A stretch of 64,000 nucleotides of DNA from Ardenticatenales bacterium. Lineage in GTDB: Bacteria; Chloroflexota; Anaerolineae; Ardenticatenales; Ardenticatenaceae. The position numbers and the translations under genes are program-made. The stretch is taken from NCBI GenBank assembly GCA_020634795.1, contig JACKAZ010000002.1, positions 186,001 to 250,000 of the forward strand. Reading direction: 5' to 3'. The notes under the pieces were generated by a model that saw nothing but the letters and a program-made list of their open reading frames with translations, did no database searches and was not told the origin of the DNA. Positions within the stretch are counted from its first letter, which is position 1. Each line of letters starts with the position of its first letter. Below are positions 8,637 through 17,595 of the stretch, piece after piece.

Positions 8637-9016
8637 AGCAGGGCACAGGCGCTACGGCAAGTCTACCCCTGAGCGGTTCCGAAGGGTTTGCGTGTTGTCT
8701 CTCTGGCATGGCCGACGCAAGGCAAGCGCCGTGCTCATCTTTGCTTTGCCTTGCCCCATACTCCCACCCCCGTACACCCGCAGATCGTCATACCCTATTT
8801 CCGTCCCCCTTACCGCGTCGTGGCGCGGCCCATCATCATGAGCGCGGGTGCGTTCCACTCACCCACCCGCTCCACCCGCTCAGCAGAGAGCAGTCGGTGA
8901 CACCCCGCGCCGCTTTTGATGAGGAATGTCGTTGATCTGCTCGGCCCCCTTTGCGCATACTGAAGCTATCTTCAACGCATGTTTGAAGGGTGAGAATGGC
9001 CAGAAAGGAGGCAAAG
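8637..9016. other. Intergenic, no gene seen
   Basis: The sequence between the pseudogene and the oxidoreductase gene contains CTTTGCCTTGCCCC-like low-complexity runs near 8740-8760 and nothing I can identify as a gene. A strong Shine-Dalgarno AAAGGAGG lies at its right end (9004-9011). Confidence 0.4.
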
Positions 9017-10531
9017 ATGGCGCATTCGTCGCTGATCATAATCGGGGCGGGTATCGCAGGGCTGGCGGCGGGCTGTTATGGGCAGATGAACGGCTTTCGC
9101 AGTCAGATTTTCGAAATGCACGATCTGCCAGGCGGACTATGTACGGCGTGGGAGCGCCAAGGGTACACCTTCGACGGCTGCATCCACTACCTCTTTGGGA
9201 GCGCAGCCGGTCAACCCTTCCACCAAATTTGGCAGGAGCTGGGGGCGGTGCAGGGGCGGGCGTTCTTTCACCACGAGGAGTTGCTGCGCGTCGTCGGGCC
9301 GAAGGGCAAGCGCCTAATCGTCTATTGCGATCCTGACCGCCTCGTCGAGCAGATGACCGCCCTCTCCCCAGAAGATGCCGCGCAGAGTGAGGCGCTGGGG
9401 GCGGCAATTCGTCGTTTCGCCGATTTCGACATGACGCTCATGCAGGAGGTGCCCCGTGCGCTGCTCGGGCCGAGCGGGTGGATGGCGCTTGGCTTGGAGA
9501 TGATGCCCTTCATGAAGCCGCTCGCCCAATGGGGTCTGACCTCCGCGCGCGAATTTGCCGAGCGTTTCCATGATCCGTTTCTCCGTGCGGCGATCCCCCA
9601 GATGTTCGGGTGGGAGGATATCCCGATGATGGTCGGCCTTTCGCTCCTCGCCTACATGAACCAAGGCAACGCGGGCTTCCCCTTGGGCGGTTCGCTCGAC
9701 TTCGCACGGGCGCTGGAGCGCCGTTATTTGGCGTTGGGGGGCGAAATTCACTACGAGGCGCAGGTACAGCGAATTTTGGTAGAGGGAGATCGCGCGGTCG
9801 GCGTGCGACTCTACGATGATCGCGAGTTCCACGCGGAGACGGTTATCTCTGCCGCCGATGGGCGGGACACGATCTATGGACTGCTCGGCGGGGCTTTCGT
9901 GGAACGGGAGGTCGCGGGTCGGTACGATGGTCATCTACCACTCCACGCACAGTTACAACTTTCATTGGGCGTCGCCCGTGACTTGAGCGAGGAGCCGCAC
10001 TGGACGATCTACCTGCTCGACCACCCCATCGAAATTGGGGGCGCGACCCACGCGGCGATTGGCGTGAAGCATTACAGCTTCGATCCGTCGCTGGCGCCAT
10101 CGGGCCATGCGGTGGTGGAAGTGTTGCTGCGGGTCCCTTACGGTTACTGGCAGCGCATGTCGGGGCGGCGGCGCTACCGCAACGAGAAAGCGCAGGTGTG
10201 CAGACAACTGCGCGATTTCTTGGAATCGGTGTATCCCGGCATCGGGGCGCAGGTGGTGGTAGACGATGTGGCGACGCCACTCACCTACGAGCGCTACACC
10301 GGCAACTGGCAAGGCTCGACCGTGGGCTGGCTGCTGACCGACCAAACGATGACGCTGATGATTCAGGGGATGGACAAGTCGCTGCCCGGCCTGAAAAATT
10401 TCTATATGGCCGGACAATGGGTGGAGCCGGGCGGTAGCGTGCCGGTGGTGGCCATGTCGGGGCGCAACGCCATTCAACTGCTCTGCCATGCGCAGGGGCG
10501 GGAGTTCGTGAGCACTCTGGCCGAGGCGTAG
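9017..10531 (+). CDS. FAD-dependent oxidoreductase of the phytoene desaturase / CrtISO-like family
   Basis: Flavin amine-oxidase-type enzyme, about 504 residues. The N-terminal dinucleotide fold IIIGAGIAGLAAGCYGQMNG and the following EMHDLPGGLCTAWERQGYTFD are typical of the CrtI/CrtISO/retinol-saturase group. GFPLGGSLDFARALERRYL and the GGEIHYEAQVQRILVE strand belong to the FAD domain, and the C-terminal FYMAGQWVEPGGSVPVVAMSG is the closing FAD-binding motif. The start is the ATG at 9017 because AAAGGAGG lies 5 bases upstream. Substrate is unknown: no carotenoid genes are adjacent, so carotenoid desaturation is only one possibility. Confidence 0.88.
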   Translation: MAHSSLIIIGAGIAGLAAGCYGQMNGFRSQIFEMHDLPGGLCTAWERQGYTFDGCIHYLFGSAAGQPFHQIWQELGAVQGRAFFHHEELLRVVGPKGKRLIVYCDPDRLVEQMTALSPEDAAQSEALGAAIRRFADFDMTLMQEVPRALLGPSGWMALGLEMMPFMKPLAQWGLTSAREFAERFHDPFLRAAIPQMFGWEDIPMMVGLSLLAYMNQGNAGFPLGGSLDFARALERRYLALGGEIHYEAQVQRILVEGDRAVGVRLYDDREFHAETVISAADGRDTIYGLLGGAFVEREVAGRYDGHLPLHAQLQLSLGVARDLSEEPHWTIYLLDHPIEIGGATHAAIGVKHYSFDPSLAPSGHAVVEVLLRVPYGYWQRMSGRRRYRNEKAQVCRQLRDFLESVYPGIGAQVVVDDVATPLTYERYTGNWQGSTVGWLLTDQTMTLMIQGMDKSLPGLKNFYMAGQWVEPGGSVPVVAMSGRNAIQLLCHAQGREFVSTLAEA

Positions 10532-10542
10532 TGCGTCGGCGA

Positions 10543-10570
10543 TTGGCGTTGACCCAAGGGGCGGTATAAT
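10543..10570 (+). promoter_or_regulatory. Promoter of the LysM lipoprotein gene
   Basis: A perfect TATAAT at 10565-10570 with TTGGCG at 10543-10548 (16-bp spacer), about 40 bases before the preferred start codon of the LysM protein. The overlapping TTGACC at 10549 is too close to serve as the -35. Confidence 0.5.
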
Positions 10571-10612
10571 CAGCGGCTCGTGGCTCACCCCAGAGGAAGA
10601 AACGGTCGTCTT

Positions 10613-10942
10613 GTGACAAAACGAGTGTTGGCGATCTTGATGTTGGCGATAGGAATAGCAGCTTTGATGGGCTGCCGAGGCGAGATCCGCAATCCCGCCG
10701 CGCTCACCCCGATGGCGCAACCGCCCGCGATCGCGCCGCCGACCAGCAGCTCGATCCCCGAGCCCACAGTGCCGCCCATTCCGACAGTGGAATACACCAT
10801 TCAAGAGGGCGACACCCTCTACGACATTGCCACGCGCTACGGCACAACGGTCGAGATCATTCAGCAACTCAACGGGCTACCCGCGGGCGCCGTGCTCGAT
10901 GTGGGGCAGGTGATTAAGATTCCGGAGCCGTCGGAGGAGTAA
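10613..10942 (+). CDS. LysM-domain lipoprotein
   Basis: Small peptidoglycan-binding lipoprotein of about 109 residues. A signal peptide (KRVLAILMLAIGIAALMGC) ends in lipobox ALMGC. A Pro/Thr/Ser-rich linker follows, then one LysM domain at about residues 60-105 (YTIQEGDTLYDIATRYGTT, then NGLPAGAVLDVGQVIKIP). I prefer the GTG at 10613: it gives a compact signal peptide and has AGAGGAAG 13 bases upstream. A GTG at 10580 would add 11 residues. It should sit on the outer face of the membrane and bind N-acetylglucosamine polymers. Confidence 0.88.
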   Translation: MTKRVLAILMLAIGIAALMGCRGEIRNPAALTPMAQPPAIAPPTSSSIPEPTVPPIPTVEYTIQEGDTLYDIATRYGTTVEIIQQLNGLPAGAVLDVGQVIKIPEPSEE

Positions 10943-11003
10943 AGGGGAGCTTGTGTAACACGGCGTTGGCCCGTGAGGATGGGGGTTGTACGTTGGCTTT
11001 GCA

Positions 11004-11187
11004 CATGGTGCATGGTGCATGGATGACATTGCTCTGACAGGGCTTTGCCATACAAAACAACGCAAAAACAACGGGTGTCAAGCGCGCAGTAGTCGGTATC
11101 AACGGCTGACGCCATCACGAACCGGAGCCGATGCAAATGCATCGTTTTACGCGGCCCCCTTGCACTTTGCACTTTGCCCCTTGCACG
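11004..11187. repeat. Two short heptamer arrays in the etfA 3' region
   Basis: GCATGGT-GCATGGT-GCATGGA near 11007-11026 and TTGCACT-TTGCACT-TTGCCCC-TTGCACG near 11160-11187 both have a 7-bp period. The gap 10943-11253 has no gene apart from these arrays and the etfA terminator. Confidence 0.65.
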
Positions 11188-11200
11188 TATCGTCCCAACC

Positions 11201-11234
11201 AAAAACGGGGAGAGCCACATTCGCGCTCTCCCCG
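11201..11234 (-). terminator. Rho-independent terminator of etfBA
   Basis: On the minus strand, a perfect 10-bp stem CGGGGAGAGC/GCTCTCCCCG (11206-11215 with 11225-11234) and a 9-base loop are followed directly by five T residues (11205-11201). It lies about 20 bases past the etfA stop. Confidence 0.85.
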
Positions 11235-11253
11235 CTTGAGTCTCTACGGCGTC

Positions 11254-12234
11254 CTACCGCACCTTCTGAAGTTCCTCAGTGAGTAGCGGCACCACTTCGA
11301 AGAGGTCGGCGACGATGCCATAGTCTGCGACGCGGAAAATCGGCGCGTCCGCATCCTTGTTGATCGCCACGATCGTCTTGCTGGTGCGCATCCCCGAGAG
11401 GTGTTGAATCGCCCCGCTCAACCCGATGGCGACATACAGTTGGGGCGAAATCGTTTTCCCCGTCTGCCCCACTTGCTCGTCGTAGGGGCGCCAGTCGGCA
11501 TCCACCACGGCGCGGGTGGTGCCCACGGCCGCATCCAGCGTGTCGGCCAGCGCTTCGAGCAGATGGAAGTTGTCCGGCCCGCCGAAGCCCCGTCCCCCGC
11601 TGACCACACGGGCGGCGTCGCTCAGGTCGGGGCGGTCGCCGCCTGCGCTTTCCACCGACAGCAGCTCGGCGCGGCCCTCCGGCAACTCGTCCAGATCGAA
11701 CGCCTCCACGTCCGCCGCGTCGCCGCCGATCGCCTCGCCCCGCCAAGTGTTGGGACGTAGCGTTACCAGTGCGGGGGCCCCGACGATTTTCAACGTCGCG
11801 ATCGCCTGTCCCGAATAAATCGGGTGGGTCACCAGCAATTCCCCCTCCTCGACCTGTAGCCCCGTAGCATCGGTGACCAAACCAGCGCCCAGTGCGGCGG
11901 CCAAGCGCGGCGCCACGCCACGGCCCAGCGCCGTTTGGCCCAGCAGCACGATCTCTGGCTCTTCGGCCTCGATCAACTGCTGAAGGGCGGCGGTGGCCGG
12001 TTCCACCGCTTGGGCGGCCAGCGCCTCGTCGCTCAAGGCAAAGACGATCTCCGCGCCATGGGCGCCGAGCGACGCAGCGAGCGCCTCCTCGTCCATCGCG
12101 TCGCCCATCACGGCGACCGCCACTTCGTAATCCCATGTTGCCGCGAGGTCACGCGCGGCGTTTAGCAGCTCATAGGTGATCTTGCGCGGGCTGCCGCCCT
12201 CATGTTCGGCGACTACCAGAATCATATCAGCCAT
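11254..12234 (-). CDS. etfA: Electron transfer flavoprotein alpha subunit
   Basis: FAD-binding subunit of the EtfAB heterodimer, which passes electrons from acyl-CoA and related dehydrogenases to the quinone pool. The C-terminal FAD domain is intact: GGRGFGGPDNFHLLEALAD, GQTGKTISPQLYVAIGLSGA and NKDADAPIFRVADYGIVADL. The N-terminal half is the adenine-nucleotide-hydrolase-like fold shared with EtfB. It is the second gene of a minus-strand etfB-etfA operon, 80 bases after etfB, and ends at a clear terminator. Length of 326 residues is normal. Confidence 0.96.
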   Translation of the reverse strand: MADMILVVAEHEGGSPRKITYELLNAARDLAATWDYEVAVAVMGDAMDEEALAASLGAHGAEIVFALSDEALAAQAVEPATAALQQLIEAEEPEIVLLGQTALGRGVAPRLAAALGAGLVTDATGLQVEEGELLVTHPIYSGQAIATLKIVGAPALVTLRPNTWRGEAIGGDAADVEAFDLDELPEGRAELLSVESAGGDRPDLSDAARVVSGGRGFGGPDNFHLLEALADTLDAAVGTTRAVVDADWRPYDEQVGQTGKTISPQLYVAIGLSGAIQHLSGMRTSKTIVAINKDADAPIFRVADYGIVADLFEVVPLLTEELQKVR

Positions 12235-12314
12235 AGTTATTCCTTGTTACTGTGTATTTTCCAGCGCCGTGTCGTGGCGAACGCTAGATCGAACGGCGCT
12301 GGGTCACCCCTTCT

Positions 12315-13100
12315 CTAAGCCAACACTTTCGCTTCGTCGTGGAGCAGGCGCACCAACTCTTTGACCGCCTCTGCGGCGTCGCCTTCCAGAATGCGCCCTG
12401 CGGCGCGTGCGGGCGGTTTCACCACTTCGACCCACTCGACACGCGCTTCCAGCGCGTCAAGGTCGAGCCCCAGATCCGCAGCGCTCCACGTCGTGAAGGG
12501 CTTCTTCTTGGCGCCCATGATGCCTTTCAGCGAGGGGAAGCGCGGCTCGTTCGGCCCTTGCGTCTCGGTCAGCACCGCAGGCGTCGGAACGCGCACCGTT
12601 TCGTAACCGCCATCGCCCTCGGCACGCACCGTGGCGCTGCCGCCACCGATCTCCTCGACCGTGATCACGTTGGTAACCTGCGGCAGATCGAGCAGATGGG
12701 CCACCATGACGGCCGTTTGACCGAGGTCGTCGTCGACGCCCTTCTTGCCGCCCCAGATCAAGTCGTAGTCACCGATCTTTTCGATCGCGGCGGCCAACAC
12801 GCGGGCGCGACCCAAGCTGTCCAGCGTGCTGAAGCCGTCGTCGACCAAGTGGTAGGCCGCATCCGCGCCCATCGCCAACCCTTTGCGGATCGTCTCTTGC
12901 GCCTCATCGGGGCCGATCGTGACCAGCACGATCTCGCCACCGCCCGCGCTTTCGACCAAGCGGAGCGCTTCTTCCAACGCATATTCATCGTAGGGATTGA
13001 TGATCCAACTTTTCAAGCTACCAGAGTCCACCTGTCCATCCCGCACCTCGATCTTCGTCTCGGTGTCGGGGACACGCTTCATCGGGATGATGATTCGCAT
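12315..13100 (-). CDS. etfB: Electron transfer flavoprotein beta subunit
   Basis: AMP-binding beta subunit of EtfAB. MRIIIPMKRVPDTETKIEV at the N-terminus, NPYDEYALEEALRLVE, the AMP loop IWGGKKGVDDDLGQTAVMVA and LTETQGPNEPRFPSLKGIM are all EtfB hallmarks. The ATG at 13100 follows a GAAAGAGG ribosome binding site. First gene of the etfB-etfA operon. The divergent 0.7-kb gap to the kinase gene may hold its promoter, but I could not point to a convincing one on the minus strand. Confidence 0.96.
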   Translation of the reverse strand: MRIIIPMKRVPDTETKIEVRDGQVDSGSLKSWIINPYDEYALEEALRLVESAGGGEIVLVTIGPDEAQETIRKGLAMGADAAYHLVDDGFSTLDSLGRARVLAAAIEKIGDYDLIWGGKKGVDDDLGQTAVMVAHLLDLPQVTNVITVEEIGGGSATVRAEGDGGYETVRVPTPAVLTETQGPNEPRFPSLKGIMGAKKKPFTTWSAADLGLDLDALEARVEWVEVVKPPARAAGRILEGDAAEAVKELVRLLHDEAKVLA

Positions 13101-13605
13101 AACGTTTCCTCTTTCTCTGGCTCCCAGTGGGCAGCCCTGTTGACCTGATGGTGGGTTATTGTACTCAAATCCCCCTAAGCGACAAGCGAACCAAATGGGC
13201 GTTTGGTCGTAGGTGGGCGAAGGGCAGTCCTCCCGATGCTGCGTGCCAACGAACGCTGCGGATGGGGTACTTTTTAGCGTGAAAGTCGGGGTAGTGTTGG
13301 CTGGTAGCGAAGACTATTCCCTTGTTTTTGTGCAAAAGTAGCAGGTTTCTACCCACTACACGCAAAGGGAGGCGGTTTCTACCCTCATACGGGAACCTAT
13401 CGCCATGGTTGTCGTTATAGTGTTGCTGCTAACCCGTAGCTGATCGCTAGAAGTGCCAACCTGTGTGGCTAACCGTGGCCGGTCCTGGTTGGACACATCA
13501 GACGCCATACGGCACGGGCCGATCAAAGGCAGCAGTCGCTTGGGTCGCACCGCGCGTGCGTAGCGTCGCAGTTAGGTAATAGGGTTGCAGGATATTAGAA
13601 AATAG
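13101..13605. other. Intergenic between etfB and the kinase gene
   Basis: About 500 bases with no convincing gene on either strand. A small hairpin ACCAAA-TGGGCG-TTTGGT lies near 13190-13207. The composition is less GC-rich than the genes. This marks the left border of the secretion/toxin locus. Confidence 0.4.
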
Positions 13606-13634
13606 TTTATAGTTGCGCAGTGGCTGTCTATAAT
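13606..13634 (+). promoter_or_regulatory. Candidate promoter of the kinase-VWA/FHA-PP2C operon
   Basis: A perfect TATAAT at 13629-13634 with a weak TTTATA at 13606-13611, spacer 17 bp. It is the only good -10 box in the 0.6-kb gap before the kinase gene and would leave a leader of about 90-155 bases. Confidence 0.4.
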
Positions 13635-13794
13635 CTGGCAGACCAAATCGTGCAGTAAACGACGTTCATAGATGATGCGCTATCACTCGATTTCCTTGGG
13701 CTTTCTTGGTTAAAGTAAAGCAATAATGGTGGCCAGCAGCTATCGAGCGCCGGTCACTGATAGTAACCATCCTCAAAAAGTTTCGCAGGTTGTT

Positions 13795-15372
13795 ATGGAA
13801 TTGCCACGCGGTTCCCAAATCGGGCCTTATCCCTACAAACTCATCGCCCCCATCGGACGGGGCGAAGGGGGCATGTCGCACATTTACTTGGCGACCACCA
13901 GCTCGGACTTTGCTGATCAATCGCTCTGGGTAGCGATCAAGATCGCCAACGTACAATCCGAGCACCATCAGTTCCACCGCGATACGTTGGACAACGAGAT
14001 CGAGCATCTCCGCCGTCTACAGCATCCGGGGATTGTGAAGCTCCATCGTATTCAGGGTTATACGCTGCCCCCCAACCCCGTCTATTCCGCCCAAACCACC
14101 TTGGAAGGCAAGCCGTGGTTTTCGGTCATGGAGTACCTCTCGGGTGGCTCATTGGCCGATCTGCTTAAGAAGAATAAGCAGCTTGACATCGGCCTTGCGC
14201 TCACGATCCTCAATCGGTTGGCCGCAACCTTTCGCTACATTCACGGGCAAGGTTTTGTTCACCTCGATTTGAAGCCCGAAAACATCGTCTTTCGTCGTCC
14301 CATCTCCAAAGAGTCCATCGATCCCGTCCTGATCGACTTTGGGATCGCACGTGGTCGGGGGCAGATCGGCCTCGAAGCGGGGACGCTGCAATGGTCGCCG
14401 CCGGAGCGCATCATCCACAGCGAAAACCGCAACATGCCGCCCGAAACCATGTCGCGTCCCCATCCGTCGATGGATGTCTATGCGCTGGGTTTGTTGCTTT
14501 ACCGTATGGTGACCAACCGCTTGCCCTTCAGCGGCTCGCGCAAAACGATCACCAGTGCGATTCTGCGCGGCACCCCAACGGCCCCTTCACACTATCAACC
14601 CGCCATTACCCCCGAGCTTGAAGCGTTGATTCTGTCGGCGATCTCCCGTGAGCCTGAGGATCGTCCTTCGATCCAAGAGGTGGCGGATCACACCGAATTG
14701 CTTCTGGAGAAAGCGCCCTATCGCACCTTCTCCATGCCTACCGTGTCGGTCGGCACGGCGAAAATTGCGTTGGACGATGAAGCACCGAGGGCACGCTCGC
14801 GGCCCATTTGGCTTTTGCCCGTTGTGGCGTTGGTGGCGCTGATGCTGGTGGGTGCGGTACTCTTCAACCAGATGGGGAACGGCGGCACCGATCAACCCTC
14901 ACGCGCCGTGACGCTGACGGCCAACGTGGTGATTCCCGTGGCCTCGGCGACGGCCAGCCCCACGCGCTCTGCCACGCCGCAACGCACCGCCACACCCCTG
15001 GCCAGCGCCACGCCCAACGCAGTGGTCACCTCGACGCGGGTTCCCACGTCGACCGCGCCGCCCACGGCGACGGCGGCGCCGCCCACGGCGACGCGTTTCG
15101 TGGCCACGGCCACGGCCATCCCCTTTGTCACATGGACCCCCACGGTGTACGTGGCCCCGACGTCGCCACCCGCACCGCCCACCAATCCCGTACCCACCAA
15201 CCCTGCACCGACCGCCACCATCCCACCGGTCACTTTCGTGCCGCCCACCTTCGTGCCGCCCACGGCGCTGGCGCCTTCTGCCACCGCCGGCACGGCGTCT
15301 GGTAGCGTGGCAACACCGGCCTCAAATCCGATCCAAGTGGAGCCGACGAAGGCCGACCCGGCCGGACATTGA
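13795..15372 (+). CDS. Transmembrane Ser/Thr protein kinase (PknB-like)
   Basis: Hanks-type kinase with a cytoplasmic catalytic domain: glycine loop IGRGEGGMSHIYLA near residue 20, invariant lysine in WVAIKIA, catalytic loop HLDLKPENIVF near 156 (HLD in place of HRD), IDFGIARG near 180, GTLQWSPPE and DVYALGLLLYRMVT. One transmembrane helix (WLLPVVALVALMLVGAVLF) sits near residues 339-358, and an extracytoplasmic Thr/Ala/Pro-rich tail of about 165 residues follows. No PASTA repeats. I take the ATG at 13795 (MELPRGSQIGPYPYK) since kinase homology begins there; the in-frame ATG at 13726 is possible. It heads a run of FHA, VWA and PP2C genes and probably phosphorylates the FHA partners. Confidence 0.9.
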   Translation: MELPRGSQIGPYPYKLIAPIGRGEGGMSHIYLATTSSDFADQSLWVAIKIANVQSEHHQFHRDTLDNEIEHLRRLQHPGIVKLHRIQGYTLPPNPVYSAQTTLEGKPWFSVMEYLSGGSLADLLKKNKQLDIGLALTILNRLAATFRYIHGQGFVHLDLKPENIVFRRPISKESIDPVLIDFGIARGRGQIGLEAGTLQWSPPERIIHSENRNMPPETMSRPHPSMDVYALGLLLYRMVTNRLPFSGSRKTITSAILRGTPTAPSHYQPAITPELEALILSAISREPEDRPSIQEVADHTELLLEKAPYRTFSMPTVSVGTAKIALDDEAPRARSRPIWLLPVVALVALMLVGAVLFNQMGNGGTDQPSRAVTLTANVVIPVASATASPTRSATPQRTATPLASATPNAVVTSTRVPTSTAPPTATAAPPTATRFVATATAIPFVTWTPTVYVAPTSPPAPPTNPVPTNPAPTATIPPVTFVPPTFVPPTALAPSATAGTASGSVATPASNPIQVEPTKADPAGH

Positions 15373-15491
15373 GGCCCAAAACAACCGTGGCATTCGCGGC
15401 AGAGGGAGCGAAAGATCGGAACCTGCAAAGTTTAATCTACCTCTGCCACTGCCAATTAGCGGTAACCGCCAACTCGTCAAAGGAATGACCC

Positions 15492-17423
15492 ATGGATCAG
15501 TTTCGCCGAATAGGGAGCATCGTTGGGCTGTTGTTGATTATGCTAGTGGGAACCGGCGCTTCGACAATGGCCCAAGAGGCGGGGCAGCCGCAATTGCTCT
15601 TGACGCGGGTCGATGCCGATGCTTTCCCGGAGGTGCGCGTCTTTGCAAGGGGTGCCAATTTGGGCGTGGGATGGGATGAATTGCCGATCTCCATTGAGGA
15701 AAACAACAAAGCGGTTGAGGGCTTCGATAAAGAGGTGGCGACGGTCGGGACTCAAACCGCGCTCCTGCTGGATGCATCGGGCAGTATCCTTGATCCGGGC
15801 CAGACGGGACAGATTCGCAAGGATGAGGTGGCCAATGTCGTCAGCCTGCTAACGGAGCAGGGGGTGCTGCAACCGGAATACGACTGGCTCGCAGCATACG
15901 GCACTCAACTGGACGGCTCAATCGCGCCCATCCAAGATTGGACACGGGATCATGTGGCCGTTTCCAACCAGCTCTACCTCTATCAGCCGCCGAACAATCC
16001 CGATTTGGAAACGCCGCTCTACGACCTGATCTTCTTTGCCCTAGATCGGATGGAGATCGAGGATGTGGCTGACAATTTCGCAAAGAGTATTGTCCTTTTT
16101 TCAGATGGCTTAAGTGGCAGCAGCAATCTGGAATTGGATGATGCCGTGAACCGTGCTGCGGAGCGAAATATTAAGATTCATGCGATTTTGCTGGGCGCGC
16201 CTACCGAAGAAGGAACACGCAACATGCGGCGGGTCGCCACCCTCACGGGCGGTCAATATGTTGAATTGTCGAGCGAGGCAGCGCTAAATGGCCTTTGGGA
16301 ATCGGTGGCGGGGGATCGAGATCAGTTGGTGATTTCCTATAGATCCCCCAACGCCGACCCCCGCGAAGTCAGAGTCTCGGCCACCTTGCCCAACGGCTCC
16401 ACCGTGCGGGCCGCGCGTGCCTTCCCTGCCCTTGACGTGGAAGCGGTGACGATCTCGATTCGGGAGCCTGCGGACGGATTCGAGATCGAACGGACAGCGC
16501 CCGAATGGGATACCCCCCTCTCAGCGGTCAAGCCCGATCAACTCATCGCCGAAGTCACCTTTGATTGGCCCGACGGTCAAGAGCGAGAGCTGGCAACGGT
16601 GGAATATGTCATTGGTAACGACACCATCATCCGCGAAGAGCCGCCCTTCGATCGAGCACGGATCCCCATCGCCGATCTCGACACGGGGCGCCATACCTTG
16701 CGCGTGATCGCCACCGACGAGCTGGGCGTGCGTGGCGAATCGGCCCCCCGCGTCATTACGGTGACCGTCAGCCGTCCGCCCCAACCGGCTGCGGGCGGAG
16801 CCACCATCACGATTCCCGGTACATCCATCACCATACCACAATCCCAAGTCACGCTGTGGGGCAGCCTGCTGGCGCTGGCGCTGGGCGTGACGGCACTGAT
16901 CATTGCGCTTCGTAAGCCGACCGTGCGCGAACGGGTGGTCAATGTTGTGGAAGGGGCGGTGAAAGCGGTGACGGAGCCGTTTATGTTCAACCGACAGCAA
17001 GCTTTTAAGGGCAGTGATATCGTCGCCAAGCTGATCGTTGAAGATCGGGGGCGCGCCTTGAATCTCCCCGCCATCGTTGATATTCGGGGCGGCACCACCC
17101 GCTTCGGACGGGCGCCAGAATACGCCAACGTCGTGATCGACGACCCGCGCGTGTCGCGCTACCATTGCCGCATTGCCGAGAACCCCGACAAAGAGCTGGT
17201 GCTCTATGATGAAGGCGGCTCCTCCGGCACCTTCGTCAACTTCGAGCCGGTGGCCATGGAAGGACAGGTGCTGCAATCGGATGACATCATCAATGTCGGG
17301 CCGATCCAGTTCATCTTCAAGTACAAGAGTGACCTGCCGGAAGGGCCGAGCGCAGATGGTCATATTGACTGGGACAGCAAGGAGGCCACTGAGCCATTCT
17401 CGCCCTACAACCCTGACATGTGA
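15492..17423 (+). CDS. Membrane protein with extracytoplasmic VWA domain and cytoplasmic FHA domain
   Basis: Signal-like helix at residues 9-28, then a VWA domain with MIDAS motif LLLDASGSI near residue 90, and further VWA blocks VLFSDGLSGSSNL and RNMRRVATLTGGQYVEL. Ig-like strands follow. A second transmembrane helix at about 455-475 (WGSLLALALGVTALIIALRK) leads to a cytoplasmic FHA domain at about 530-615 (TRFGRAPEYANVVIDDPRVS, RYHCRIAENP, GGSSGTFVNFEPV). FHA domains bind phosphothreonine, so this protein could link an outside ligand or assembly state to the kinase/PP2C pair that flanks it. I infer a scaffold role; no enzyme activity is visible. Confidence 0.9.
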   Translation: MDQFRRIGSIVGLLLIMLVGTGASTMAQEAGQPQLLLTRVDADAFPEVRVFARGANLGVGWDELPISIEENNKAVEGFDKEVATVGTQTALLLDASGSILDPGQTGQIRKDEVANVVSLLTEQGVLQPEYDWLAAYGTQLDGSIAPIQDWTRDHVAVSNQLYLYQPPNNPDLETPLYDLIFFALDRMEIEDVADNFAKSIVLFSDGLSGSSNLELDDAVNRAAERNIKIHAILLGAPTEEGTRNMRRVATLTGGQYVELSSEAALNGLWESVAGDRDQLVISYRSPNADPREVRVSATLPNGSTVRAARAFPALDVEAVTISIREPADGFEIERTAPEWDTPLSAVKPDQLIAEVTFDWPDGQERELATVEYVIGNDTIIREEPPFDRARIPIADLDTGRHTLRVIATDELGVRGESAPRVITVTVSRPPQPAAGGATITIPGTSITIPQSQVTLWGSLLALALGVTALIIALRKPTVRERVVNVVEGAVKAVTEPFMFNRQQAFKGSDIVAKLIVEDRGRALNLPAIVDIRGGTTRFGRAPEYANVVIDDPRVSRYHCRIAENPDKELVLYDEGGSSGTFVNFEPVAMEGQVLQSDDIINVGPIQFIFKYKSDLPEGPSADGHIDWDSKEATEPFSPYNPDM

Positions 17424-17595
17424 CGTGAGGAAATGATAAGTAGGCGTGGGATTGGGAGGTCGTGACTTACCTCGTTGTTCTGAGACGAGTGGTCACGACG
17501 GGGCGCGAACCACCCAGCCGACTCAATTGATCTGGCGCATAACGCGACGAGCAAAGATGCCGACGATTCAGCCCGTCCTATCTGGAGAATCAACG

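Noticed and set aside
7621..8841. A 406-codon plus-strand open frame over the ThiO-like region
   Set aside because: The flavoprotein motifs are in other frames, and this frame gives Arg/Pro/Ala-rich sequence without domains. It also runs past the real stop of the old gene.
10549..10554. TTGACC as the -35 box for the TATAAT at 10565
   Set aside because: The spacer would be only 10 bp; TTGGCG at 10543 gives 16 bp and is preferred.
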